A DNA stretch of 64,000 nt from Sorex araneus (lineage: Eukaryota; Chordata; Mammalia; Eulipotyphla; Soricidae). Below, piece after piece: positions 42,172 through 51,560 of the stretch (its first letter is position 1; the number at the start of each line of letters is the position of its first letter). The stretch is taken from the NCBI RefSeq assembly GCF_027595985.1, contig NC_073313.1, forward strand, positions 104,923,052-104,987,051, written 5' to 3'. Below the pieces are notes generated by a model. It was not told the origin of the DNA. It was given only the letters and a program-made list of their open reading frames with translations, and did no database searches. The translations under genes and the position numbers were made by a program.

Positions 42172-42406
42172 TAATCTTAGCACAGCGGGTAGGGCGTTTG
42201 CCTTGCATGTGGCCTACCCATGTTTGATTCTTCTGTCCCTCTCAGAGAGCCTGGCAAGCTTCCTTGAGTATCCTGCCCACATGGCAGAGCCTGGCAAGGA
42301 ACCCATGGCATATTCAATATGCCAAAAACAGTAACAACAAGTCTCACAATGGCGACGTTACTGATACCCGCTTGGGCAAATCGATGAACAAGGAGATGAC
42401 AGTGCT
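42172..42406 (+). mobile_element. tRNA-headed SINE with RTE-derived body
   Basis: Sense copy starting within the tRNA head (TAGCACAGCGGGTAGGGCG), then CTCTCAGAGAGCCTGGCAAG, ATATGCCAAAAACAGTAACA and GCTTGGGCAAATCGATGAAC. Confidence 0.9.
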
Positions 42407-42439
42407 GTTACAGTGCTCCAAAGACATCACTGAAGACAA

Positions 42440-42780
42440 TTATTGTGGCATGTTCTGTCCCTGTTTTCTTCAAGTATTTTATGGGTTGGGGTCCCACATT
42501 CAATTCTTTGATCCATTTGAGTTAAGAGTTGTGCCTGGTGTGAGATAGTAATCCAGCTTTATTCTTTTCCACATGGCTATCCAGTAGTTTCAGCATAATT
42601 TATTAAAGAGATGTTCCTGTTACCATTTAGCTCTCAGCTCATTTGAGAATTTTACTATTTTAGATAGCCCCACTACATGGAATCATGCAGTATGTGTCCT
42701 TTAGTGACAAACTTATTTCACTTAGCATATTATCCTGACGTCATTCATGATGACTGCATTTACTTCTTTTTAGAACGTTT
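42440..42780 (-). repeat. L1M-type relic, left part
   Basis: GGGGTCCCACATTCAATTC, GTGTGAGATAGTAATCCAGC and AATCATGCAGTATGTGTCC are complement-strand L1 phrases. The series resumes at 47,760-47,900 (CACATTTTCTTTATTCATC, TCAGTTGCTTCCAC), so the RTE and neighbours inserted into this relic. Confidence 0.65.
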
Positions 42781-43489
42781 AAAGTTAAAAATATCCTAAG
42801 AAGTATAAAAAACAAACTGAGAGAAGAGTTCGATTAGAACTAGGCATATATTGTGGTGATCCATTGACTGATGATCCTATATGAATTTTGTAGACTGTGA
42901 AATGTGTGGCATTGAGAAGTGAATGAGTCTCTCTCTCTCTTTCTCTTTCTCTTTGGGATAAAATGCAATTTTCAATAGCATCTCTAAGAATTATGCTGTC
43001 TATGAATCAATTTCAGGTTTCTTATTTATTTGTTTTTTATGAAAAATAATCTGGGCTCATGGAATTGCAATTCAGGATTGTCAGCATTCTCTTTGTATCA
43101 TAGCTTTATTCATTAGGGAAAGTTGTGCAATATATATGCTTTCTTCTCCCCATTCCTCAACTCCTCAGTATAAACATGATTAGCACTGGCCTCTGCAGAA
43201 AGATTTTGGTTGCCCTTTCCTCTTCCATATCTACCTTTAGCAGGAGATAAGTCAACTTTGATTGGTTGGATTCTTTTTTTTAAAAAATTTTTTTGCCTAA
43301 AGGAATCAAAGTGTATTGTTAAGACACAGGGAATACTGTAAAAATGATACAACCATATCGATTGAAGCTGTAATCATTGCCTGATTCGATTATTGGATCT
43401 ATATTTTTTAAGGTTAAATGTATATGCAAGCAAGAGTGAAGTTGCATAGAACCAGGTAATACGGAAATTTGTGACTTTGGACTCTAGGC
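42781..43489. other. Unassigned sequence left of the RTE
   Basis: AT-rich with a (TC)n run near 42,932-42,952. No family recognised. The true 5' limit of the RTE may lie anywhere in its last 100 bp. Confidence 0.3.
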
Positions 43490-44223
43490 TTAATGGGATC
43501 TGGAAACAGAGATGCTCTGCCTGCTTCCACCAATCTCCAGCGACCCATGGGTCACAGCCATCACAGCCATAAGACCCACCCTGCCGGTGCCAGATAAATT
43601 CCTCAGGGAGCGACTTCCACTACACAACTGCTGCCACGCTCCAGGATGCTTTTTCAAACCCAAAGGCCGCTTCTCGGCCGCATTACACACCATAAACACT
43701 TCCTACCCATTTTCCATCATTACCACACCATATTTGATGGGGTTCAAATACGGTGTGAACCATCAGAACACCTATAATGGAGATTGGAGGCCGCCCTAAA
43801 AGCCTCCATACCTCTCGGAGAGCCCCGGCAAGCTACCGAGAGTATCCTGCCCGCATGGCAGAGCCTGGCAAGCTACCCGTGGTGTATTCGATATGCCAAA
43901 AACAGTAACAACAATTGGCCTCATTCCCATGACCCTGGAAGTGCCCCGAATACGGAAGTGTTAAGAAGGATGAACAAGGAGAGGCTGGTAAAATCTCAGG
44001 GCCAAACTACCCTGCCAAAATGAAGGACTAAAATGACTGTTTGCACTTTAGTGCACATCCCCTGGCATTGGTAGCATACATCAAGGACCTGATGGTGCAA
44101 GCATGGAAGATCAAGTACTACATCATTGGATTGACCAAGACTAGAAGGCATCGATCACATCACGCCATTTTCGACACTGGAGAAGAACTGTTCCTTGGAG
44201 CATGCAACAGTAGAATCGTCCGG

Positions 44224-44417
44224 GGGCTGGAGCGATAGCACAGAGGGTAGGGCGTTTGCCTTGCACGCGGCCGACCCTGGTTCTAATCCCAGCATTCCAT
44301 ATGGTCCCCTGAGCACCGCCAGGAGTAATTCCTGAGTGTAGAACCAGGAGTAACCCCTGTGCATCGCCGGGTGTGACCCAAAAAGCAAAAAAAAAAAAAA
44401 CACCAAAAAAAACCCCC
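44224..44417 (+). mobile_element. Shrew tRNA-SINE inside the RTE
   Basis: Near-consensus copy in the endonuclease region with TSD CAGTAGAATCGTC (about 44208-44220 and 44417-44429). It interrupts the RTE frame between ACNSRIV and GSVSVLV. Confidence 0.94.
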
Positions 44418-46149
44418 AGTAGAATCGTCGGTAGTGTCAGTGTCCTTGTCAACATGAACACAGCCATGAGCATTGATTCGCTCAAATGCCTAACAACCTG
44501 AATCGGATGCTTACGTTTGAATAGATGTGGCTCACTGCTGGCAGCTTCTATCTTCGTCGTCTATGCACCAACATCCAACTACAACGAAGAAGAAATTGAG
44601 AAGTTCTACATGGAGCTGGAGAATTCTATAAAGAAGACCACACCTTCTACAAGGTCATTGTCAGTTATTTAATGCCAAGATAAGACCTAAAAGGTCATCT
44701 GAAAACTCCACATTGGGACCCACAGCCTAGAATGGAACAGACAGGGTAAGAGACTGTCTGAGTTCAACATGTTGACCAAGACCATCCATGGTAACTCGCA
44801 GTTCCAGAAGGCCAAATCTAAACAGGTTCTAAATGAGCACTGCTGACAGTACTCATCAATACACTGGCTTGGCTCTTCACATGGGCTGGACATGGGAGTC
44901 TCCTGGTGGACAGTTCCACAACGAAATTGACCACATCATAATCAATCAACATTTTTGCCTGACTGACTTTGCTGTTGTCCCAAAATTCCAAACGGAATCA
45001 GACCACTGTCTCCTTCATGTGAAATTCCACTTCACAAAACGGGGATAAAAGGCTGCAAAGTTTAAGAAGAAAACTCCCAGAAAGACCACCAACTGGGAGC
45101 TCTTTGGCACTACTGCAGCAATATTGGAAGATGCCATCATTGACAACATCGGTGGGGAATACTATTGACTGGTTCAGCACCTCCATGATTGTGCAAGGAA
45201 TGCAGACACAGAATGCCACAAAGTCGCCTGTCTTCAGAAACTCTCGAGTTCATTTGCCAACGTGGTCTGGTGTGAGCAATCACAAGGTAACGTCCGAGCT
45301 CGCAAAGCTGTGCAGAGAAGCAATAAAGGAAAACCTCAAAGAGAGAAGGGCAGCAGTGTTGGCCGATGCGGCTGAAGCCGGGAAAACTATTTGCAACACC
45401 TGCCTGTCCTTTGCCAACTGTAAGACCAAGATGACTGCTCTCCAATATCCTGATAGATCTATCACATCTTCCAAAAGGGCAATGGAAAAGGTTATCCACA
45501 ACTTCTACTCTGATCTCTTTGATAGCCATGTCCACCTGCCCACATACCAAATTCTGCAGGATGGATATTTCGTTCCCAGCGTTCTCCCTTCCGAAATCTG
45601 ACACTCCGTTTTGTCGGTAAAGAAGTGTACAGCACCCAGTCCAGACAAGGTCAGAACCAAACACCTGAAGAATCTACTGCCAGTACTCGTCAATACACTG
45701 GCTTGGCTCTTCACATGCTACCTGTCTGAATGCAAGGTTCCATTCCAATGGAAAACCAGCAGGACCGTCCTGTTGTATAAGAAGGAAGACAATCACAACA
45801 TTGGCAACTATCGCCCGATCTGCCTGTTGTCTGTAATCTACAAGTTATTCACTTGAGTCATCCTGAGTAGGACTAGCAGAACACTAGATGAAGGAAAACC
45901 ATGCGAGCAAGCTGGGTTCCAAAAAGGATTCCACACGATCGACCATATCCACATGGTGACCAAGCTCATTGAGGTTTCACGAGAGTTCAAGATGTCGCTC
46001 TGTCTAACGTTCATTGATTTAAAGAAAGCCTTTGATTCTTTGATTCTGTTGAGGCTGAAGTGGTCATCTAAGCCCTAGCCAAACTCAATACATCAGGATT
46101 CTCTGTGAGTTGTTTTATGGATTCACCACCAGGATCTCACCATTCTCAT

Positions 46150-46494
46150 TTTTTTCTTTTTTTAAAAATTAAAAAAAATTTTATTGAATCACCGTGAGAT
46201 AGTTACAAACTTTCATGCTTGGGTTACAATCTCACAATGACCAACACCCATCCCTCCACCAGTGCACATTCTCCACCACCAATATCCCGGGTATACCCCC
46301 CTTTCCCACCCTCCCCCTGCCTCTATGGCAGACAATATTCACCATACTCTCTCTCTAATTTTGGGCATTATAGCTTGCAACACAGACACTGAGAGGTCAT
46401 CATGTTTGGTCCATTATCTAATTTCAGCATGCATCTTCCATCCCAACTGGTTCCTCCAGCCATCATTTTCTTAGTGATCCCTTCTCTATTCCAT
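46150..46494 (-). mobile_element. L1 3' UTR inside the RTE
   Basis: Complement of the L1 3' UTR (TTGAATCACCGTGAGATAG, CCACCACCAATATCCCGGG), the same subfamily as at 6.3 kb. It sits between the RTE reading SPF and DVKRGV, splitting the RT palm region. Confidence 0.88.
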
Positions 46495-47487
46495 CTCGAC
46501 GTAAAGAGAGGGGTTTGGCATGGCAACACCATTTCACAAAACTCTTCAGTGCCACCTTCGAGAACATCATGTGATGATTGGAATGGGAAGAAATGGGAGT
46601 GAAGATAGACAGTCAGCAACTACACCACTTCCGCTTTGCTGATGACATCGTTCTCATAACACCAAATATCAGCCAAGTGGCATGAATGCTGGCCGACTTC
46701 GACTGTGAGTGTGGAAAGGTCAGACTGCCACTGAATCTCATGAAGACAATGTTCATGAGAAACGGACTAGTTCCTGATGTTCCATTTGTCCTCAGGAACA
46801 AATGTCTCTGAATGCAGCAGTCATTTGTACCTAGGTCAAGAACTTAACATGACAAATGACCTGGCACCTGAACTGCACAGGAGAAAGACAGCAGCGTTGA
46901 ACACCTTCAAGAGCATCGAAAAAGTGGTTAAGAGGACAAAGAACTTCTGGCTCCGGGCACATGTTTCGGCCCCATCGTTCTTCCTGCACTAACATACGCC
47001 TCAGAGACCTGGGCCCTACATAAACAGGATGAAAACACTGTTCAGGTATCCCAAAGAGAAATCGAAAGAGGTATGCTTGGAATATCATGTTTCACTCAAG
47101 TGAGAGAAGGAATCCGGAGTTCTGACCTCCATGGATGATCAAAAAACAGGGACGGTGTCTTGTTTACCAAGGCATCAAAAATCAGATGGTAGGACACGTA
47201 ATGCGATTTAGAGACGACTGTTGGACTAGAGCTGTTACTGACTGGATTCTATGGGATGTCAAAAGACCACGTGGCCGCCTACCTACGAGATGGTCAGACT
47301 TCTTCGTTAAAACCCTGAATGAATGGTTTGAAACTCTTCGTGTTCCTGGAGCAAGCAGATGCTATTGGACTACACTAGCACGTGACAGAGACAAATGGAG
47401 ACGATACTGGCTCCCGCTCGAGCAAATCAAAGATCAACAGGAAGACAAGTGATGAAATGTATATGCCACATTCCACTGCAATTTGTC

Positions 47488-47754
47488 ACATCTTCTTTTT
47501 TTAATAAGTTATTTATTTTTTAATTAGTGAGTCACAGTGAGGGTACTGTTACAGATTCGTGTTTGTTTTTCCCTCATTCTCCACCACTTATGAACCCAGT
47601 ATCCTTCCCACCCCCCTATCCCATCCCCCCACCCCGCTCCACCTCTGTGGCAGAGCATTCCAATTTGTTCTCTCTCTCTCCTTTTGGATGTTGTGGTTTG
47701 CAATAGGGGTATTGAGTGGCCATCATGTTCAGTCTCTAGTCTACTTTCAGCGTT
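47488..47754 (-). mobile_element. L1 3' UTR just after the RTE
   Basis: Complement of an L1 end (AATTAGTGAGTCACAGTGAG). TSD TTGTCACATCTTCTTT at about 47476-47491 and 47753-47768. Confidence 0.88.
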
Positions 47755-47974
47755 GTCACATCTTCTTTATCCATTCACCACGCCACTGTATGTATATGCC
47801 ACATTTTCTTTATTCATCACCTATGGGTGAACATTTCAGTTGCTTCCACCTCTTCATTATTATGAAAAATACCGCAGTGCACATGGAAGTGCATAAATCT
47901 GTTTGAGATTCTTTCCATTTTTTGTATTTATTTTAAAGTGAGCTAGCAGAAAAATGGGAATTCTATTTAAATTT

Positions 47975-48130
47975 TTTTTTGCTTTTTTAGGACCACGTCC
48001 ATCAGTGCTTGGGGCTCTTCCTGGTTCAGTGCATTTAGAGTAGCTCCCAGGAATTGGTGGGGGGGAGGAGACGGGGATTAAATTTAGGCCTCCTATATAC
48101 AAAGCATGGGCTCCAGCCCCTTGAGCTATT
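47975..48130 (-). mobile_element. Old SINE
   Basis: TTTGCTTTTTTAGGACCACG, CAGTGCTTGGGGCTCTTCC and GCATGGGCTCCAGCCCC; diverged centre. Confidence 0.65.
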
Positions 48131-48339
48131 TCCTCTGTCCTGATTCTAGGCTTTTAAAAAAGAATAAAAAGAATGATAGCCCTTTTTAGAGGGTGTGAGG
48201 TGATAGAATTACATAGTGATTTTGATTTGCGTTTCCATTGGTGGTAATATTGACTGTCTTTTTTTAACCTGCTGACTATTTGTATGTATTCTTCAGAGAA
48301 ATGTTTGCTCAAGTGCCTTGTTTTTGTTGCTTTTGTAGT

Positions 48340-48475
48340 TTGTTCGGGGGCCACACCCAGTGTGCTCAGGGCTTTATCATCTCAGGATTTGGAATCACTC
48401 CTGGCAGACTCAGGATCATTTGTGGGCAGCCACGTGTGAGGTAAGCGTGCTACCTGCTGTACCTCCAGACCTCAA
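48340..48475 (-). mobile_element. Old SINE
   Basis: GTTCGGGGGCCACACCCAG, GGAATCACTCCTGGCAGAC and CTACCTGCTGTACCTCC. Confidence 0.7.
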
Positions 48476-48649
48476 ATGCTTTGAAATTGTTTTAAATTGA
48501 GTTATTTATTGTTATGTTACAGTGTTGTAGAAGTTCTTCCTATGTTCTGGATAGCAACACCTTATTGAATTAATGGTTTGCAAATAATTTATTTTCGCTT
48601 TCTCTCTCTTCTTTCTTTTCTTTCTTCTTCTTCCTTTTTTTGTTTTTTT

Positions 48650-48813
48650 TTCTTTTTGGGTCACACCCGGCAATCCACAGGGGTCAATCCTGGCTCTGCA
48701 CTCAGGAATTACCCATGGCGGTGCTCAGGGGACCATATGGGATGCTGGGAATCGAACCGGGTCCGCCGCGTGCAAGGCAAACGCCCTACCCGCTGTGCTA
48801 TCACTCCGGCCCC
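48650..48813 (-). mobile_element. Shrew tRNA-SINE
   Basis: Near-consensus: TTTTTGGGTCACACCCGGC, GGACCATATGGGATGCTGGG and GCTATCACTCCGGCCCC. A TTC-rich run precedes it. Confidence 0.94.
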
Positions 48814-48824
48814 TCTTTCTTCTT

Positions 48825-48960
48825 CCTTTAGGGTCACACCTGGTGATATTCAGATTATTTCTGGAGGTGCTGCTCTCGGGACCATGGTTGTTGGGGATTG
48901 AACCCAGGGCTCCCGCATACAGAGCATGTGCTCCAGCCGTTTTAGCCAATTCCCTGGCAC
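48825..48960 (-). mobile_element. Old SINE
   Basis: TAGGGTCACACCTGGTGATA, GGGGATTGAACCCAGGGCTC and GCATGTGCTCCAGCC. Confidence 0.75.
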
Positions 48961-49024
48961 CTTTCTCTCCATTCTTGCCTCTCATGCTGTTGAATAGTTA
49001 CTCAGAATATTTTAAGGGTTTTGG

Positions 49025-49165
49025 GTTTTTTTTTGAGTTTTGAGTCACATCTGGTGATGCACAGGGGTTAGTCCTGGCTTTGCACTCAGGAATTAGTCCT
49101 GGCAGTGCTCGGGGAAGCTGGGAATCGAACCTGGGTTGGCCGTTGTGCTTTGCTCCAGCCCCAAC
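49025..49165 (-). mobile_element. Shrew tRNA-SINE with internal deletion
   Basis: GAGTCACATCTGGTGATGCAC, GGAATTAGTCCTGGCAGTGC and GGGAATCGAACCTGGGTTGG; the CATATGG block and part of the head are missing. Confidence 0.85.
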
Positions 49166-49279
49166 ATTTTAAGTTTTGATATAGTTGCAATTGTGTACTT
49201 TTGCTTTCACTGCGTTTTTGGTGCGACACATTAAGTTTTGCTTCTATGAGGGACACACTCTCATCAGATAACTTGGCTG

Positions 49280-49558
49280 TGATTTTTGCCTGTTTCCACC
49301 TCAGTGCTATTTAGTACATTGTTTAAAAGGGGTGTTGGGTAATTACTATTGGTTCCCTAATAAGACACACCCAGAACTACCTTAAATTTTCTGGATTAAT
49401 TTTCTATATTCCCTGAGGATGGGGGGTGGTGGCAGGCATATTGTTTCCTCTTGTTTCTCCCTTCTTTCCCTCTTTATCTACCCTTATAGCTCACTTTAGA
49501 AAGATTCTCCTCTGGGGCTACCCCTCAACTCCTAGCTCATCTTCCGTATCATTGTGAA

Positions 49559-49599
<41 letters not shown>

Positions 49600-49980
49600 C
49601 TCAGAATCAATGACAGGTGAGCCAACAGGCTGACTCCAGACCAATGGCAGCTCCTGGGTTCCAGATGGACCAATTAGGTTATTAGGGACATTGGATAGCT
49701 AGCGGACAGCTAGCACCGGCCTCATTGTCTTCTTAGTAATGACCCTCTTGTTCTGCCCGTCAAGGAATTCAATGTGCAGATGCAATGCACTTTGTGTATT
49801 GGTTTTTTTTTTTAATATTTTGGTGGCTAAAATCCATCCCCACCACTTCTGCCGAGGGCCAATAAAACACTGCCATTCTCCCTTTATAAAAAGAACGAGG
49901 GGTTGGGTTTCCTTCAATTGTCTGCCCTTTTTGTGTCTCCTCTACAATTTTTTGTTTTGTTTCACTCTGTAGTTAACTTT
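49280..49980. other. Mostly unique sequence upstream of the CpG island
   Basis: Contains a (TG)n run at 49,561-49,596 and, on the minus strand at 49699-49917, a 72-residue frame whose second half (LHLHIEFLDGQNKRVITKKT) looks protein-like; I could not match it to a family. The rest has no recognised repeat. Confidence 0.35.
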
Positions 49981-50177
49981 GCATAGAGCAGCTTCATCCA
50001 AGCATTTGTGCGCTGGACCCAGGCCGCGTCTTCGTATCGCCGACTGCAAGGGGGGCCTCTCGGGTGTTCTACGCCGAGGGTTTGTGGCACCAAGTGGGTG
50101 GCTGGTGGAGGAAGAGTTTGGCTCTAGTCTTGCTGCCTTTCATTTCACACATTCTGCGCGCGCTCTCTCGCTCGTGC

Positions 50178-50204
50178 TCTCTCTCTCTCTCTCTCTCTCT
50201 CACT

Positions 50205-50236
<32 letters not shown>

Positions 50237-50264
50237 CGCACACACATCCCCACGCGCGCGCGCG
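50178..50264. repeat. (CT)n-(CA)n-(CG)n compound microsatellite
   Basis: Three dinucleotide repeats in series: CT to 50,200, CA with CG interruptions to about 50,247 and CGCGCGCGCG at 50,253-50,263. The alternating purine-pyrimidine CA/CG part could adopt Z-DNA, and it lies inside the CpG island. Confidence 0.95.
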
Positions 50265-50758
50265 GCCGCCGGGCCCCTGTCGTGTGTGCTCCTTCAAGAT
50301 GCCAGGGCGCCGGAGGAGAGGCTGCTGGCATCAGCTGGTAGGTACAGGAGTCCCCGACCCCACCCACCGCCGCCCGGGCTCGCTCAGGTTTCTCCGGTCA
50401 CTCCTGCCGGGGCGCGAACCTGCACGGGCGCCTGCAGGGGAGGGGCCGGGGGCGGCGGAAGGTGAGCCGGGAAGGTGGCCGGGCTCGGCGACGGTCGGGC
50501 CCTTCCCTGCGCTCCCTCCGGGCGCCGGCCGCAGCCCTGCGCGCTCCCCCCCGCCCCGACTCCCCCCTCCAAGTCCTTCCCCGGCGATCGCCCTTTCCCC
50601 CCACCCCTGCGGCGGCGGAAATGACAGTGTGGTGCCGCCGCGGTGTCACGGCGCTGGCCCTGGCCGGAGAGGCGCAAACTCCCTAAGTTTGGCCCGGGAG
50701 AGGCGGCCGCCGGGCGGTGCGCGGCGCGGCGCGCGGGCGGGCGGATCCCGGCTGCTGC

Positions 50759-50761
50759 GCG

Positions 50762-50792
<31 letters not shown>

Positions 50793-50835
50793 GCGGCGGC
50801 CTAGAGCGGCGGCGGCGGCGGCGGCGGCGGCGGCG
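50759..50835. repeat. Two (GGC/GCG)n trinucleotide arrays
   Basis: (GGC)n of about 8-9 units at 50759-50784 and (GCG)n of 10 units at 50806-50835, separated by about 20 bp. Their position in a CpG island suggests a 5' UTR. The downstream ATG at 50,909 gives only MAGSPGRSG before a stop in the unspliced sequence; a weak donor-like G|GTAAAA lies at its end. Confidence 0.9.
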
Positions 50836-51560
50836 TTGGCCCGGGAGCCCGCGCCCCTGCTGGAGCCGGGGGCCGCGGAAGCCGGCGGGCGCCTCGGGAC
50901 GCGCGGAGATGGCCGGCAGCCCGGGACGCTCTGGGTAAAACGGGCCCCCTCCCCCGCGCCGCGCACCCCCTCCCCCCCCCCCACCCCGCCACCCCGGGGG
51001 ACCCGGCGCCACCGCCCGGGCGCGACTCGGCCGCCCCGGCCCGGGTCGCCTCTCAGGTGCCGCGGGCCCGGCGCGGGCCGAGGGCTGCGGGGCTCGGGGG
51101 GGCGGGGGGACGCGGCCCGCGGGGCTCGGGGCGGCGGCGGCGGGGGGGCAGGGCGCCCCGCGCCCCGCGCTGTCCTCCGGGGACGCACTTGGCGCTGCCG
51201 GGCTGCGGGGCGGGGGCGGCCGGGGCCTCGCGTGCAGCTTGGCCGAGCCCGGCGCGGGCGGCCGGGCGCGAGTCTGGGAAAGGGCACCGGCGCCTTCCCA
51301 CGCTCCCGCAGCCCGCAGCCTGCTCGGCCCGGGGGGCGCCCCGTGGCCTGTCCCCCCGCTCCGCGGCGCCTCCCGCAGCCCTCGGAGATGCTGCCAGCCG
51401 CCCGCCCGCGGGGAGGCCCCAAGGAAACTTAACCGCGTTCTTGCCAAGGGGTGCGATCCTCGAATCTGCGTCGGGGGCGGCGGGGGGGCAGGGGGCGAGG
51501 GGGTCCTTAATTCCTGGCCTAGCGTGGCCAGGGGACTTGACATCTGTCCACAGGATGGAC

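Larger units (their letters stand above)
41441..42406 (-). repeat. Local duplication, copy 3 (inverted)
   Basis: Reverse complement of 34719-35652: variant SINE (41441-41615), a 160-bp unique piece, (GGAA)n (41828-41972), old SINE (41990-42160) and RTE-bodied SINE (42172-42406). Both outer edges coincide with SINE ends. A 45-bp segment near 41,620-41,665 that repeats GAAACCTAACTTT is extra. Confidence 0.85.
44041..47452 (+). pseudogene. RTE endonuclease-reverse transcriptase (decayed)
   Basis: The intact family protein nicks target DNA and reverse-transcribes its RNA. Readable parts: endonuclease start IKYYIIGLTKTRR (44,107-44,150), WTWESPGGQFHNEIDHIIINQHF (44,892-44,964), the SDH catalytic motif at 44998-45006 followed by CLLHVKFHF, the RT entry PSPDKVRTKHLKNL and FQWKTSRTVLLYKKEDNHNIGNYRPICLLSV (45,611-45,856), a motif-A-like FIDLKKAFD near 46,010-46,037, FADD at 46635-46646 and the C-terminal [15 protein letters not shown] blocks (47,135-47,452). 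More than ten frameshifts or stops are present, so it is not functional. The wording of the motifs is closest, from memory, to RTE proteins of nematodes and BovB-like elements. Confidence 0.85.
43490..47459 (+). mobile_element. RTE-clade LINE, nearly full length, inactive
   Basis: A 5' UTR-like region (43,490-44,040) is followed by a decayed single ORF with an apurinic endonuclease domain and reverse transcriptase, ending QIKDQQEDK and a stop at 47,450-47,452. There is no poly(A); the element ends shortly after the stop, as RTE/BovB elements do. The 5' region at 43,801-43,937 carries the same GGCAAGCTACCGAGAG ... CCTCATTCCCATGACCCTG series as the non-autonomous elements. A SINE (44,224) and an L1 3' end (46,150) were inserted later. 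Confidence 0.88.
47760..48560 (-). repeat. L1M-type relic, right part, with SINEs
   Basis: Blocks at 47,760-47,900, 48,170-48,335 and 48,480-48,560 continue the ancient antisense L1 from 42.4-42.8 kb (AAAATACCGCAGTGCACATG, GTGAGGTGATAGAATT). Two old SINEs lie between them. Confidence 0.6.
49990..51560 (+). promoter_or_regulatory. CpG island, likely promoter and first exon of an unidentified gene
   Basis: A 1.5-kb stretch very rich in G, C and CpG in an otherwise AT-rich, CpG-poor window. It contains GC-box-like GGGCGG and CCGCCC sites, no clear TATA box, and several donor-like sites in sense orientation, the best being GGAAG|GTGAGC at 50457-50466 (also CAGCTG|GTAGGT at 50333-50344). All long frames here are GC-rich artefacts with no recognisable domain. 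The plus direction is inferred from the donors and from the repeat-poor downstream region. A divergent transcript on the other strand is possible. Confidence 0.7.

Noticed and set aside
44833-45856. Host gene exons suggested by the 165- and 175-residue frames near 45.1-45.7 kb
   Set aside because: The plus-strand frames belong to the RTE polyprotein; the minus-strand one is its shadow.
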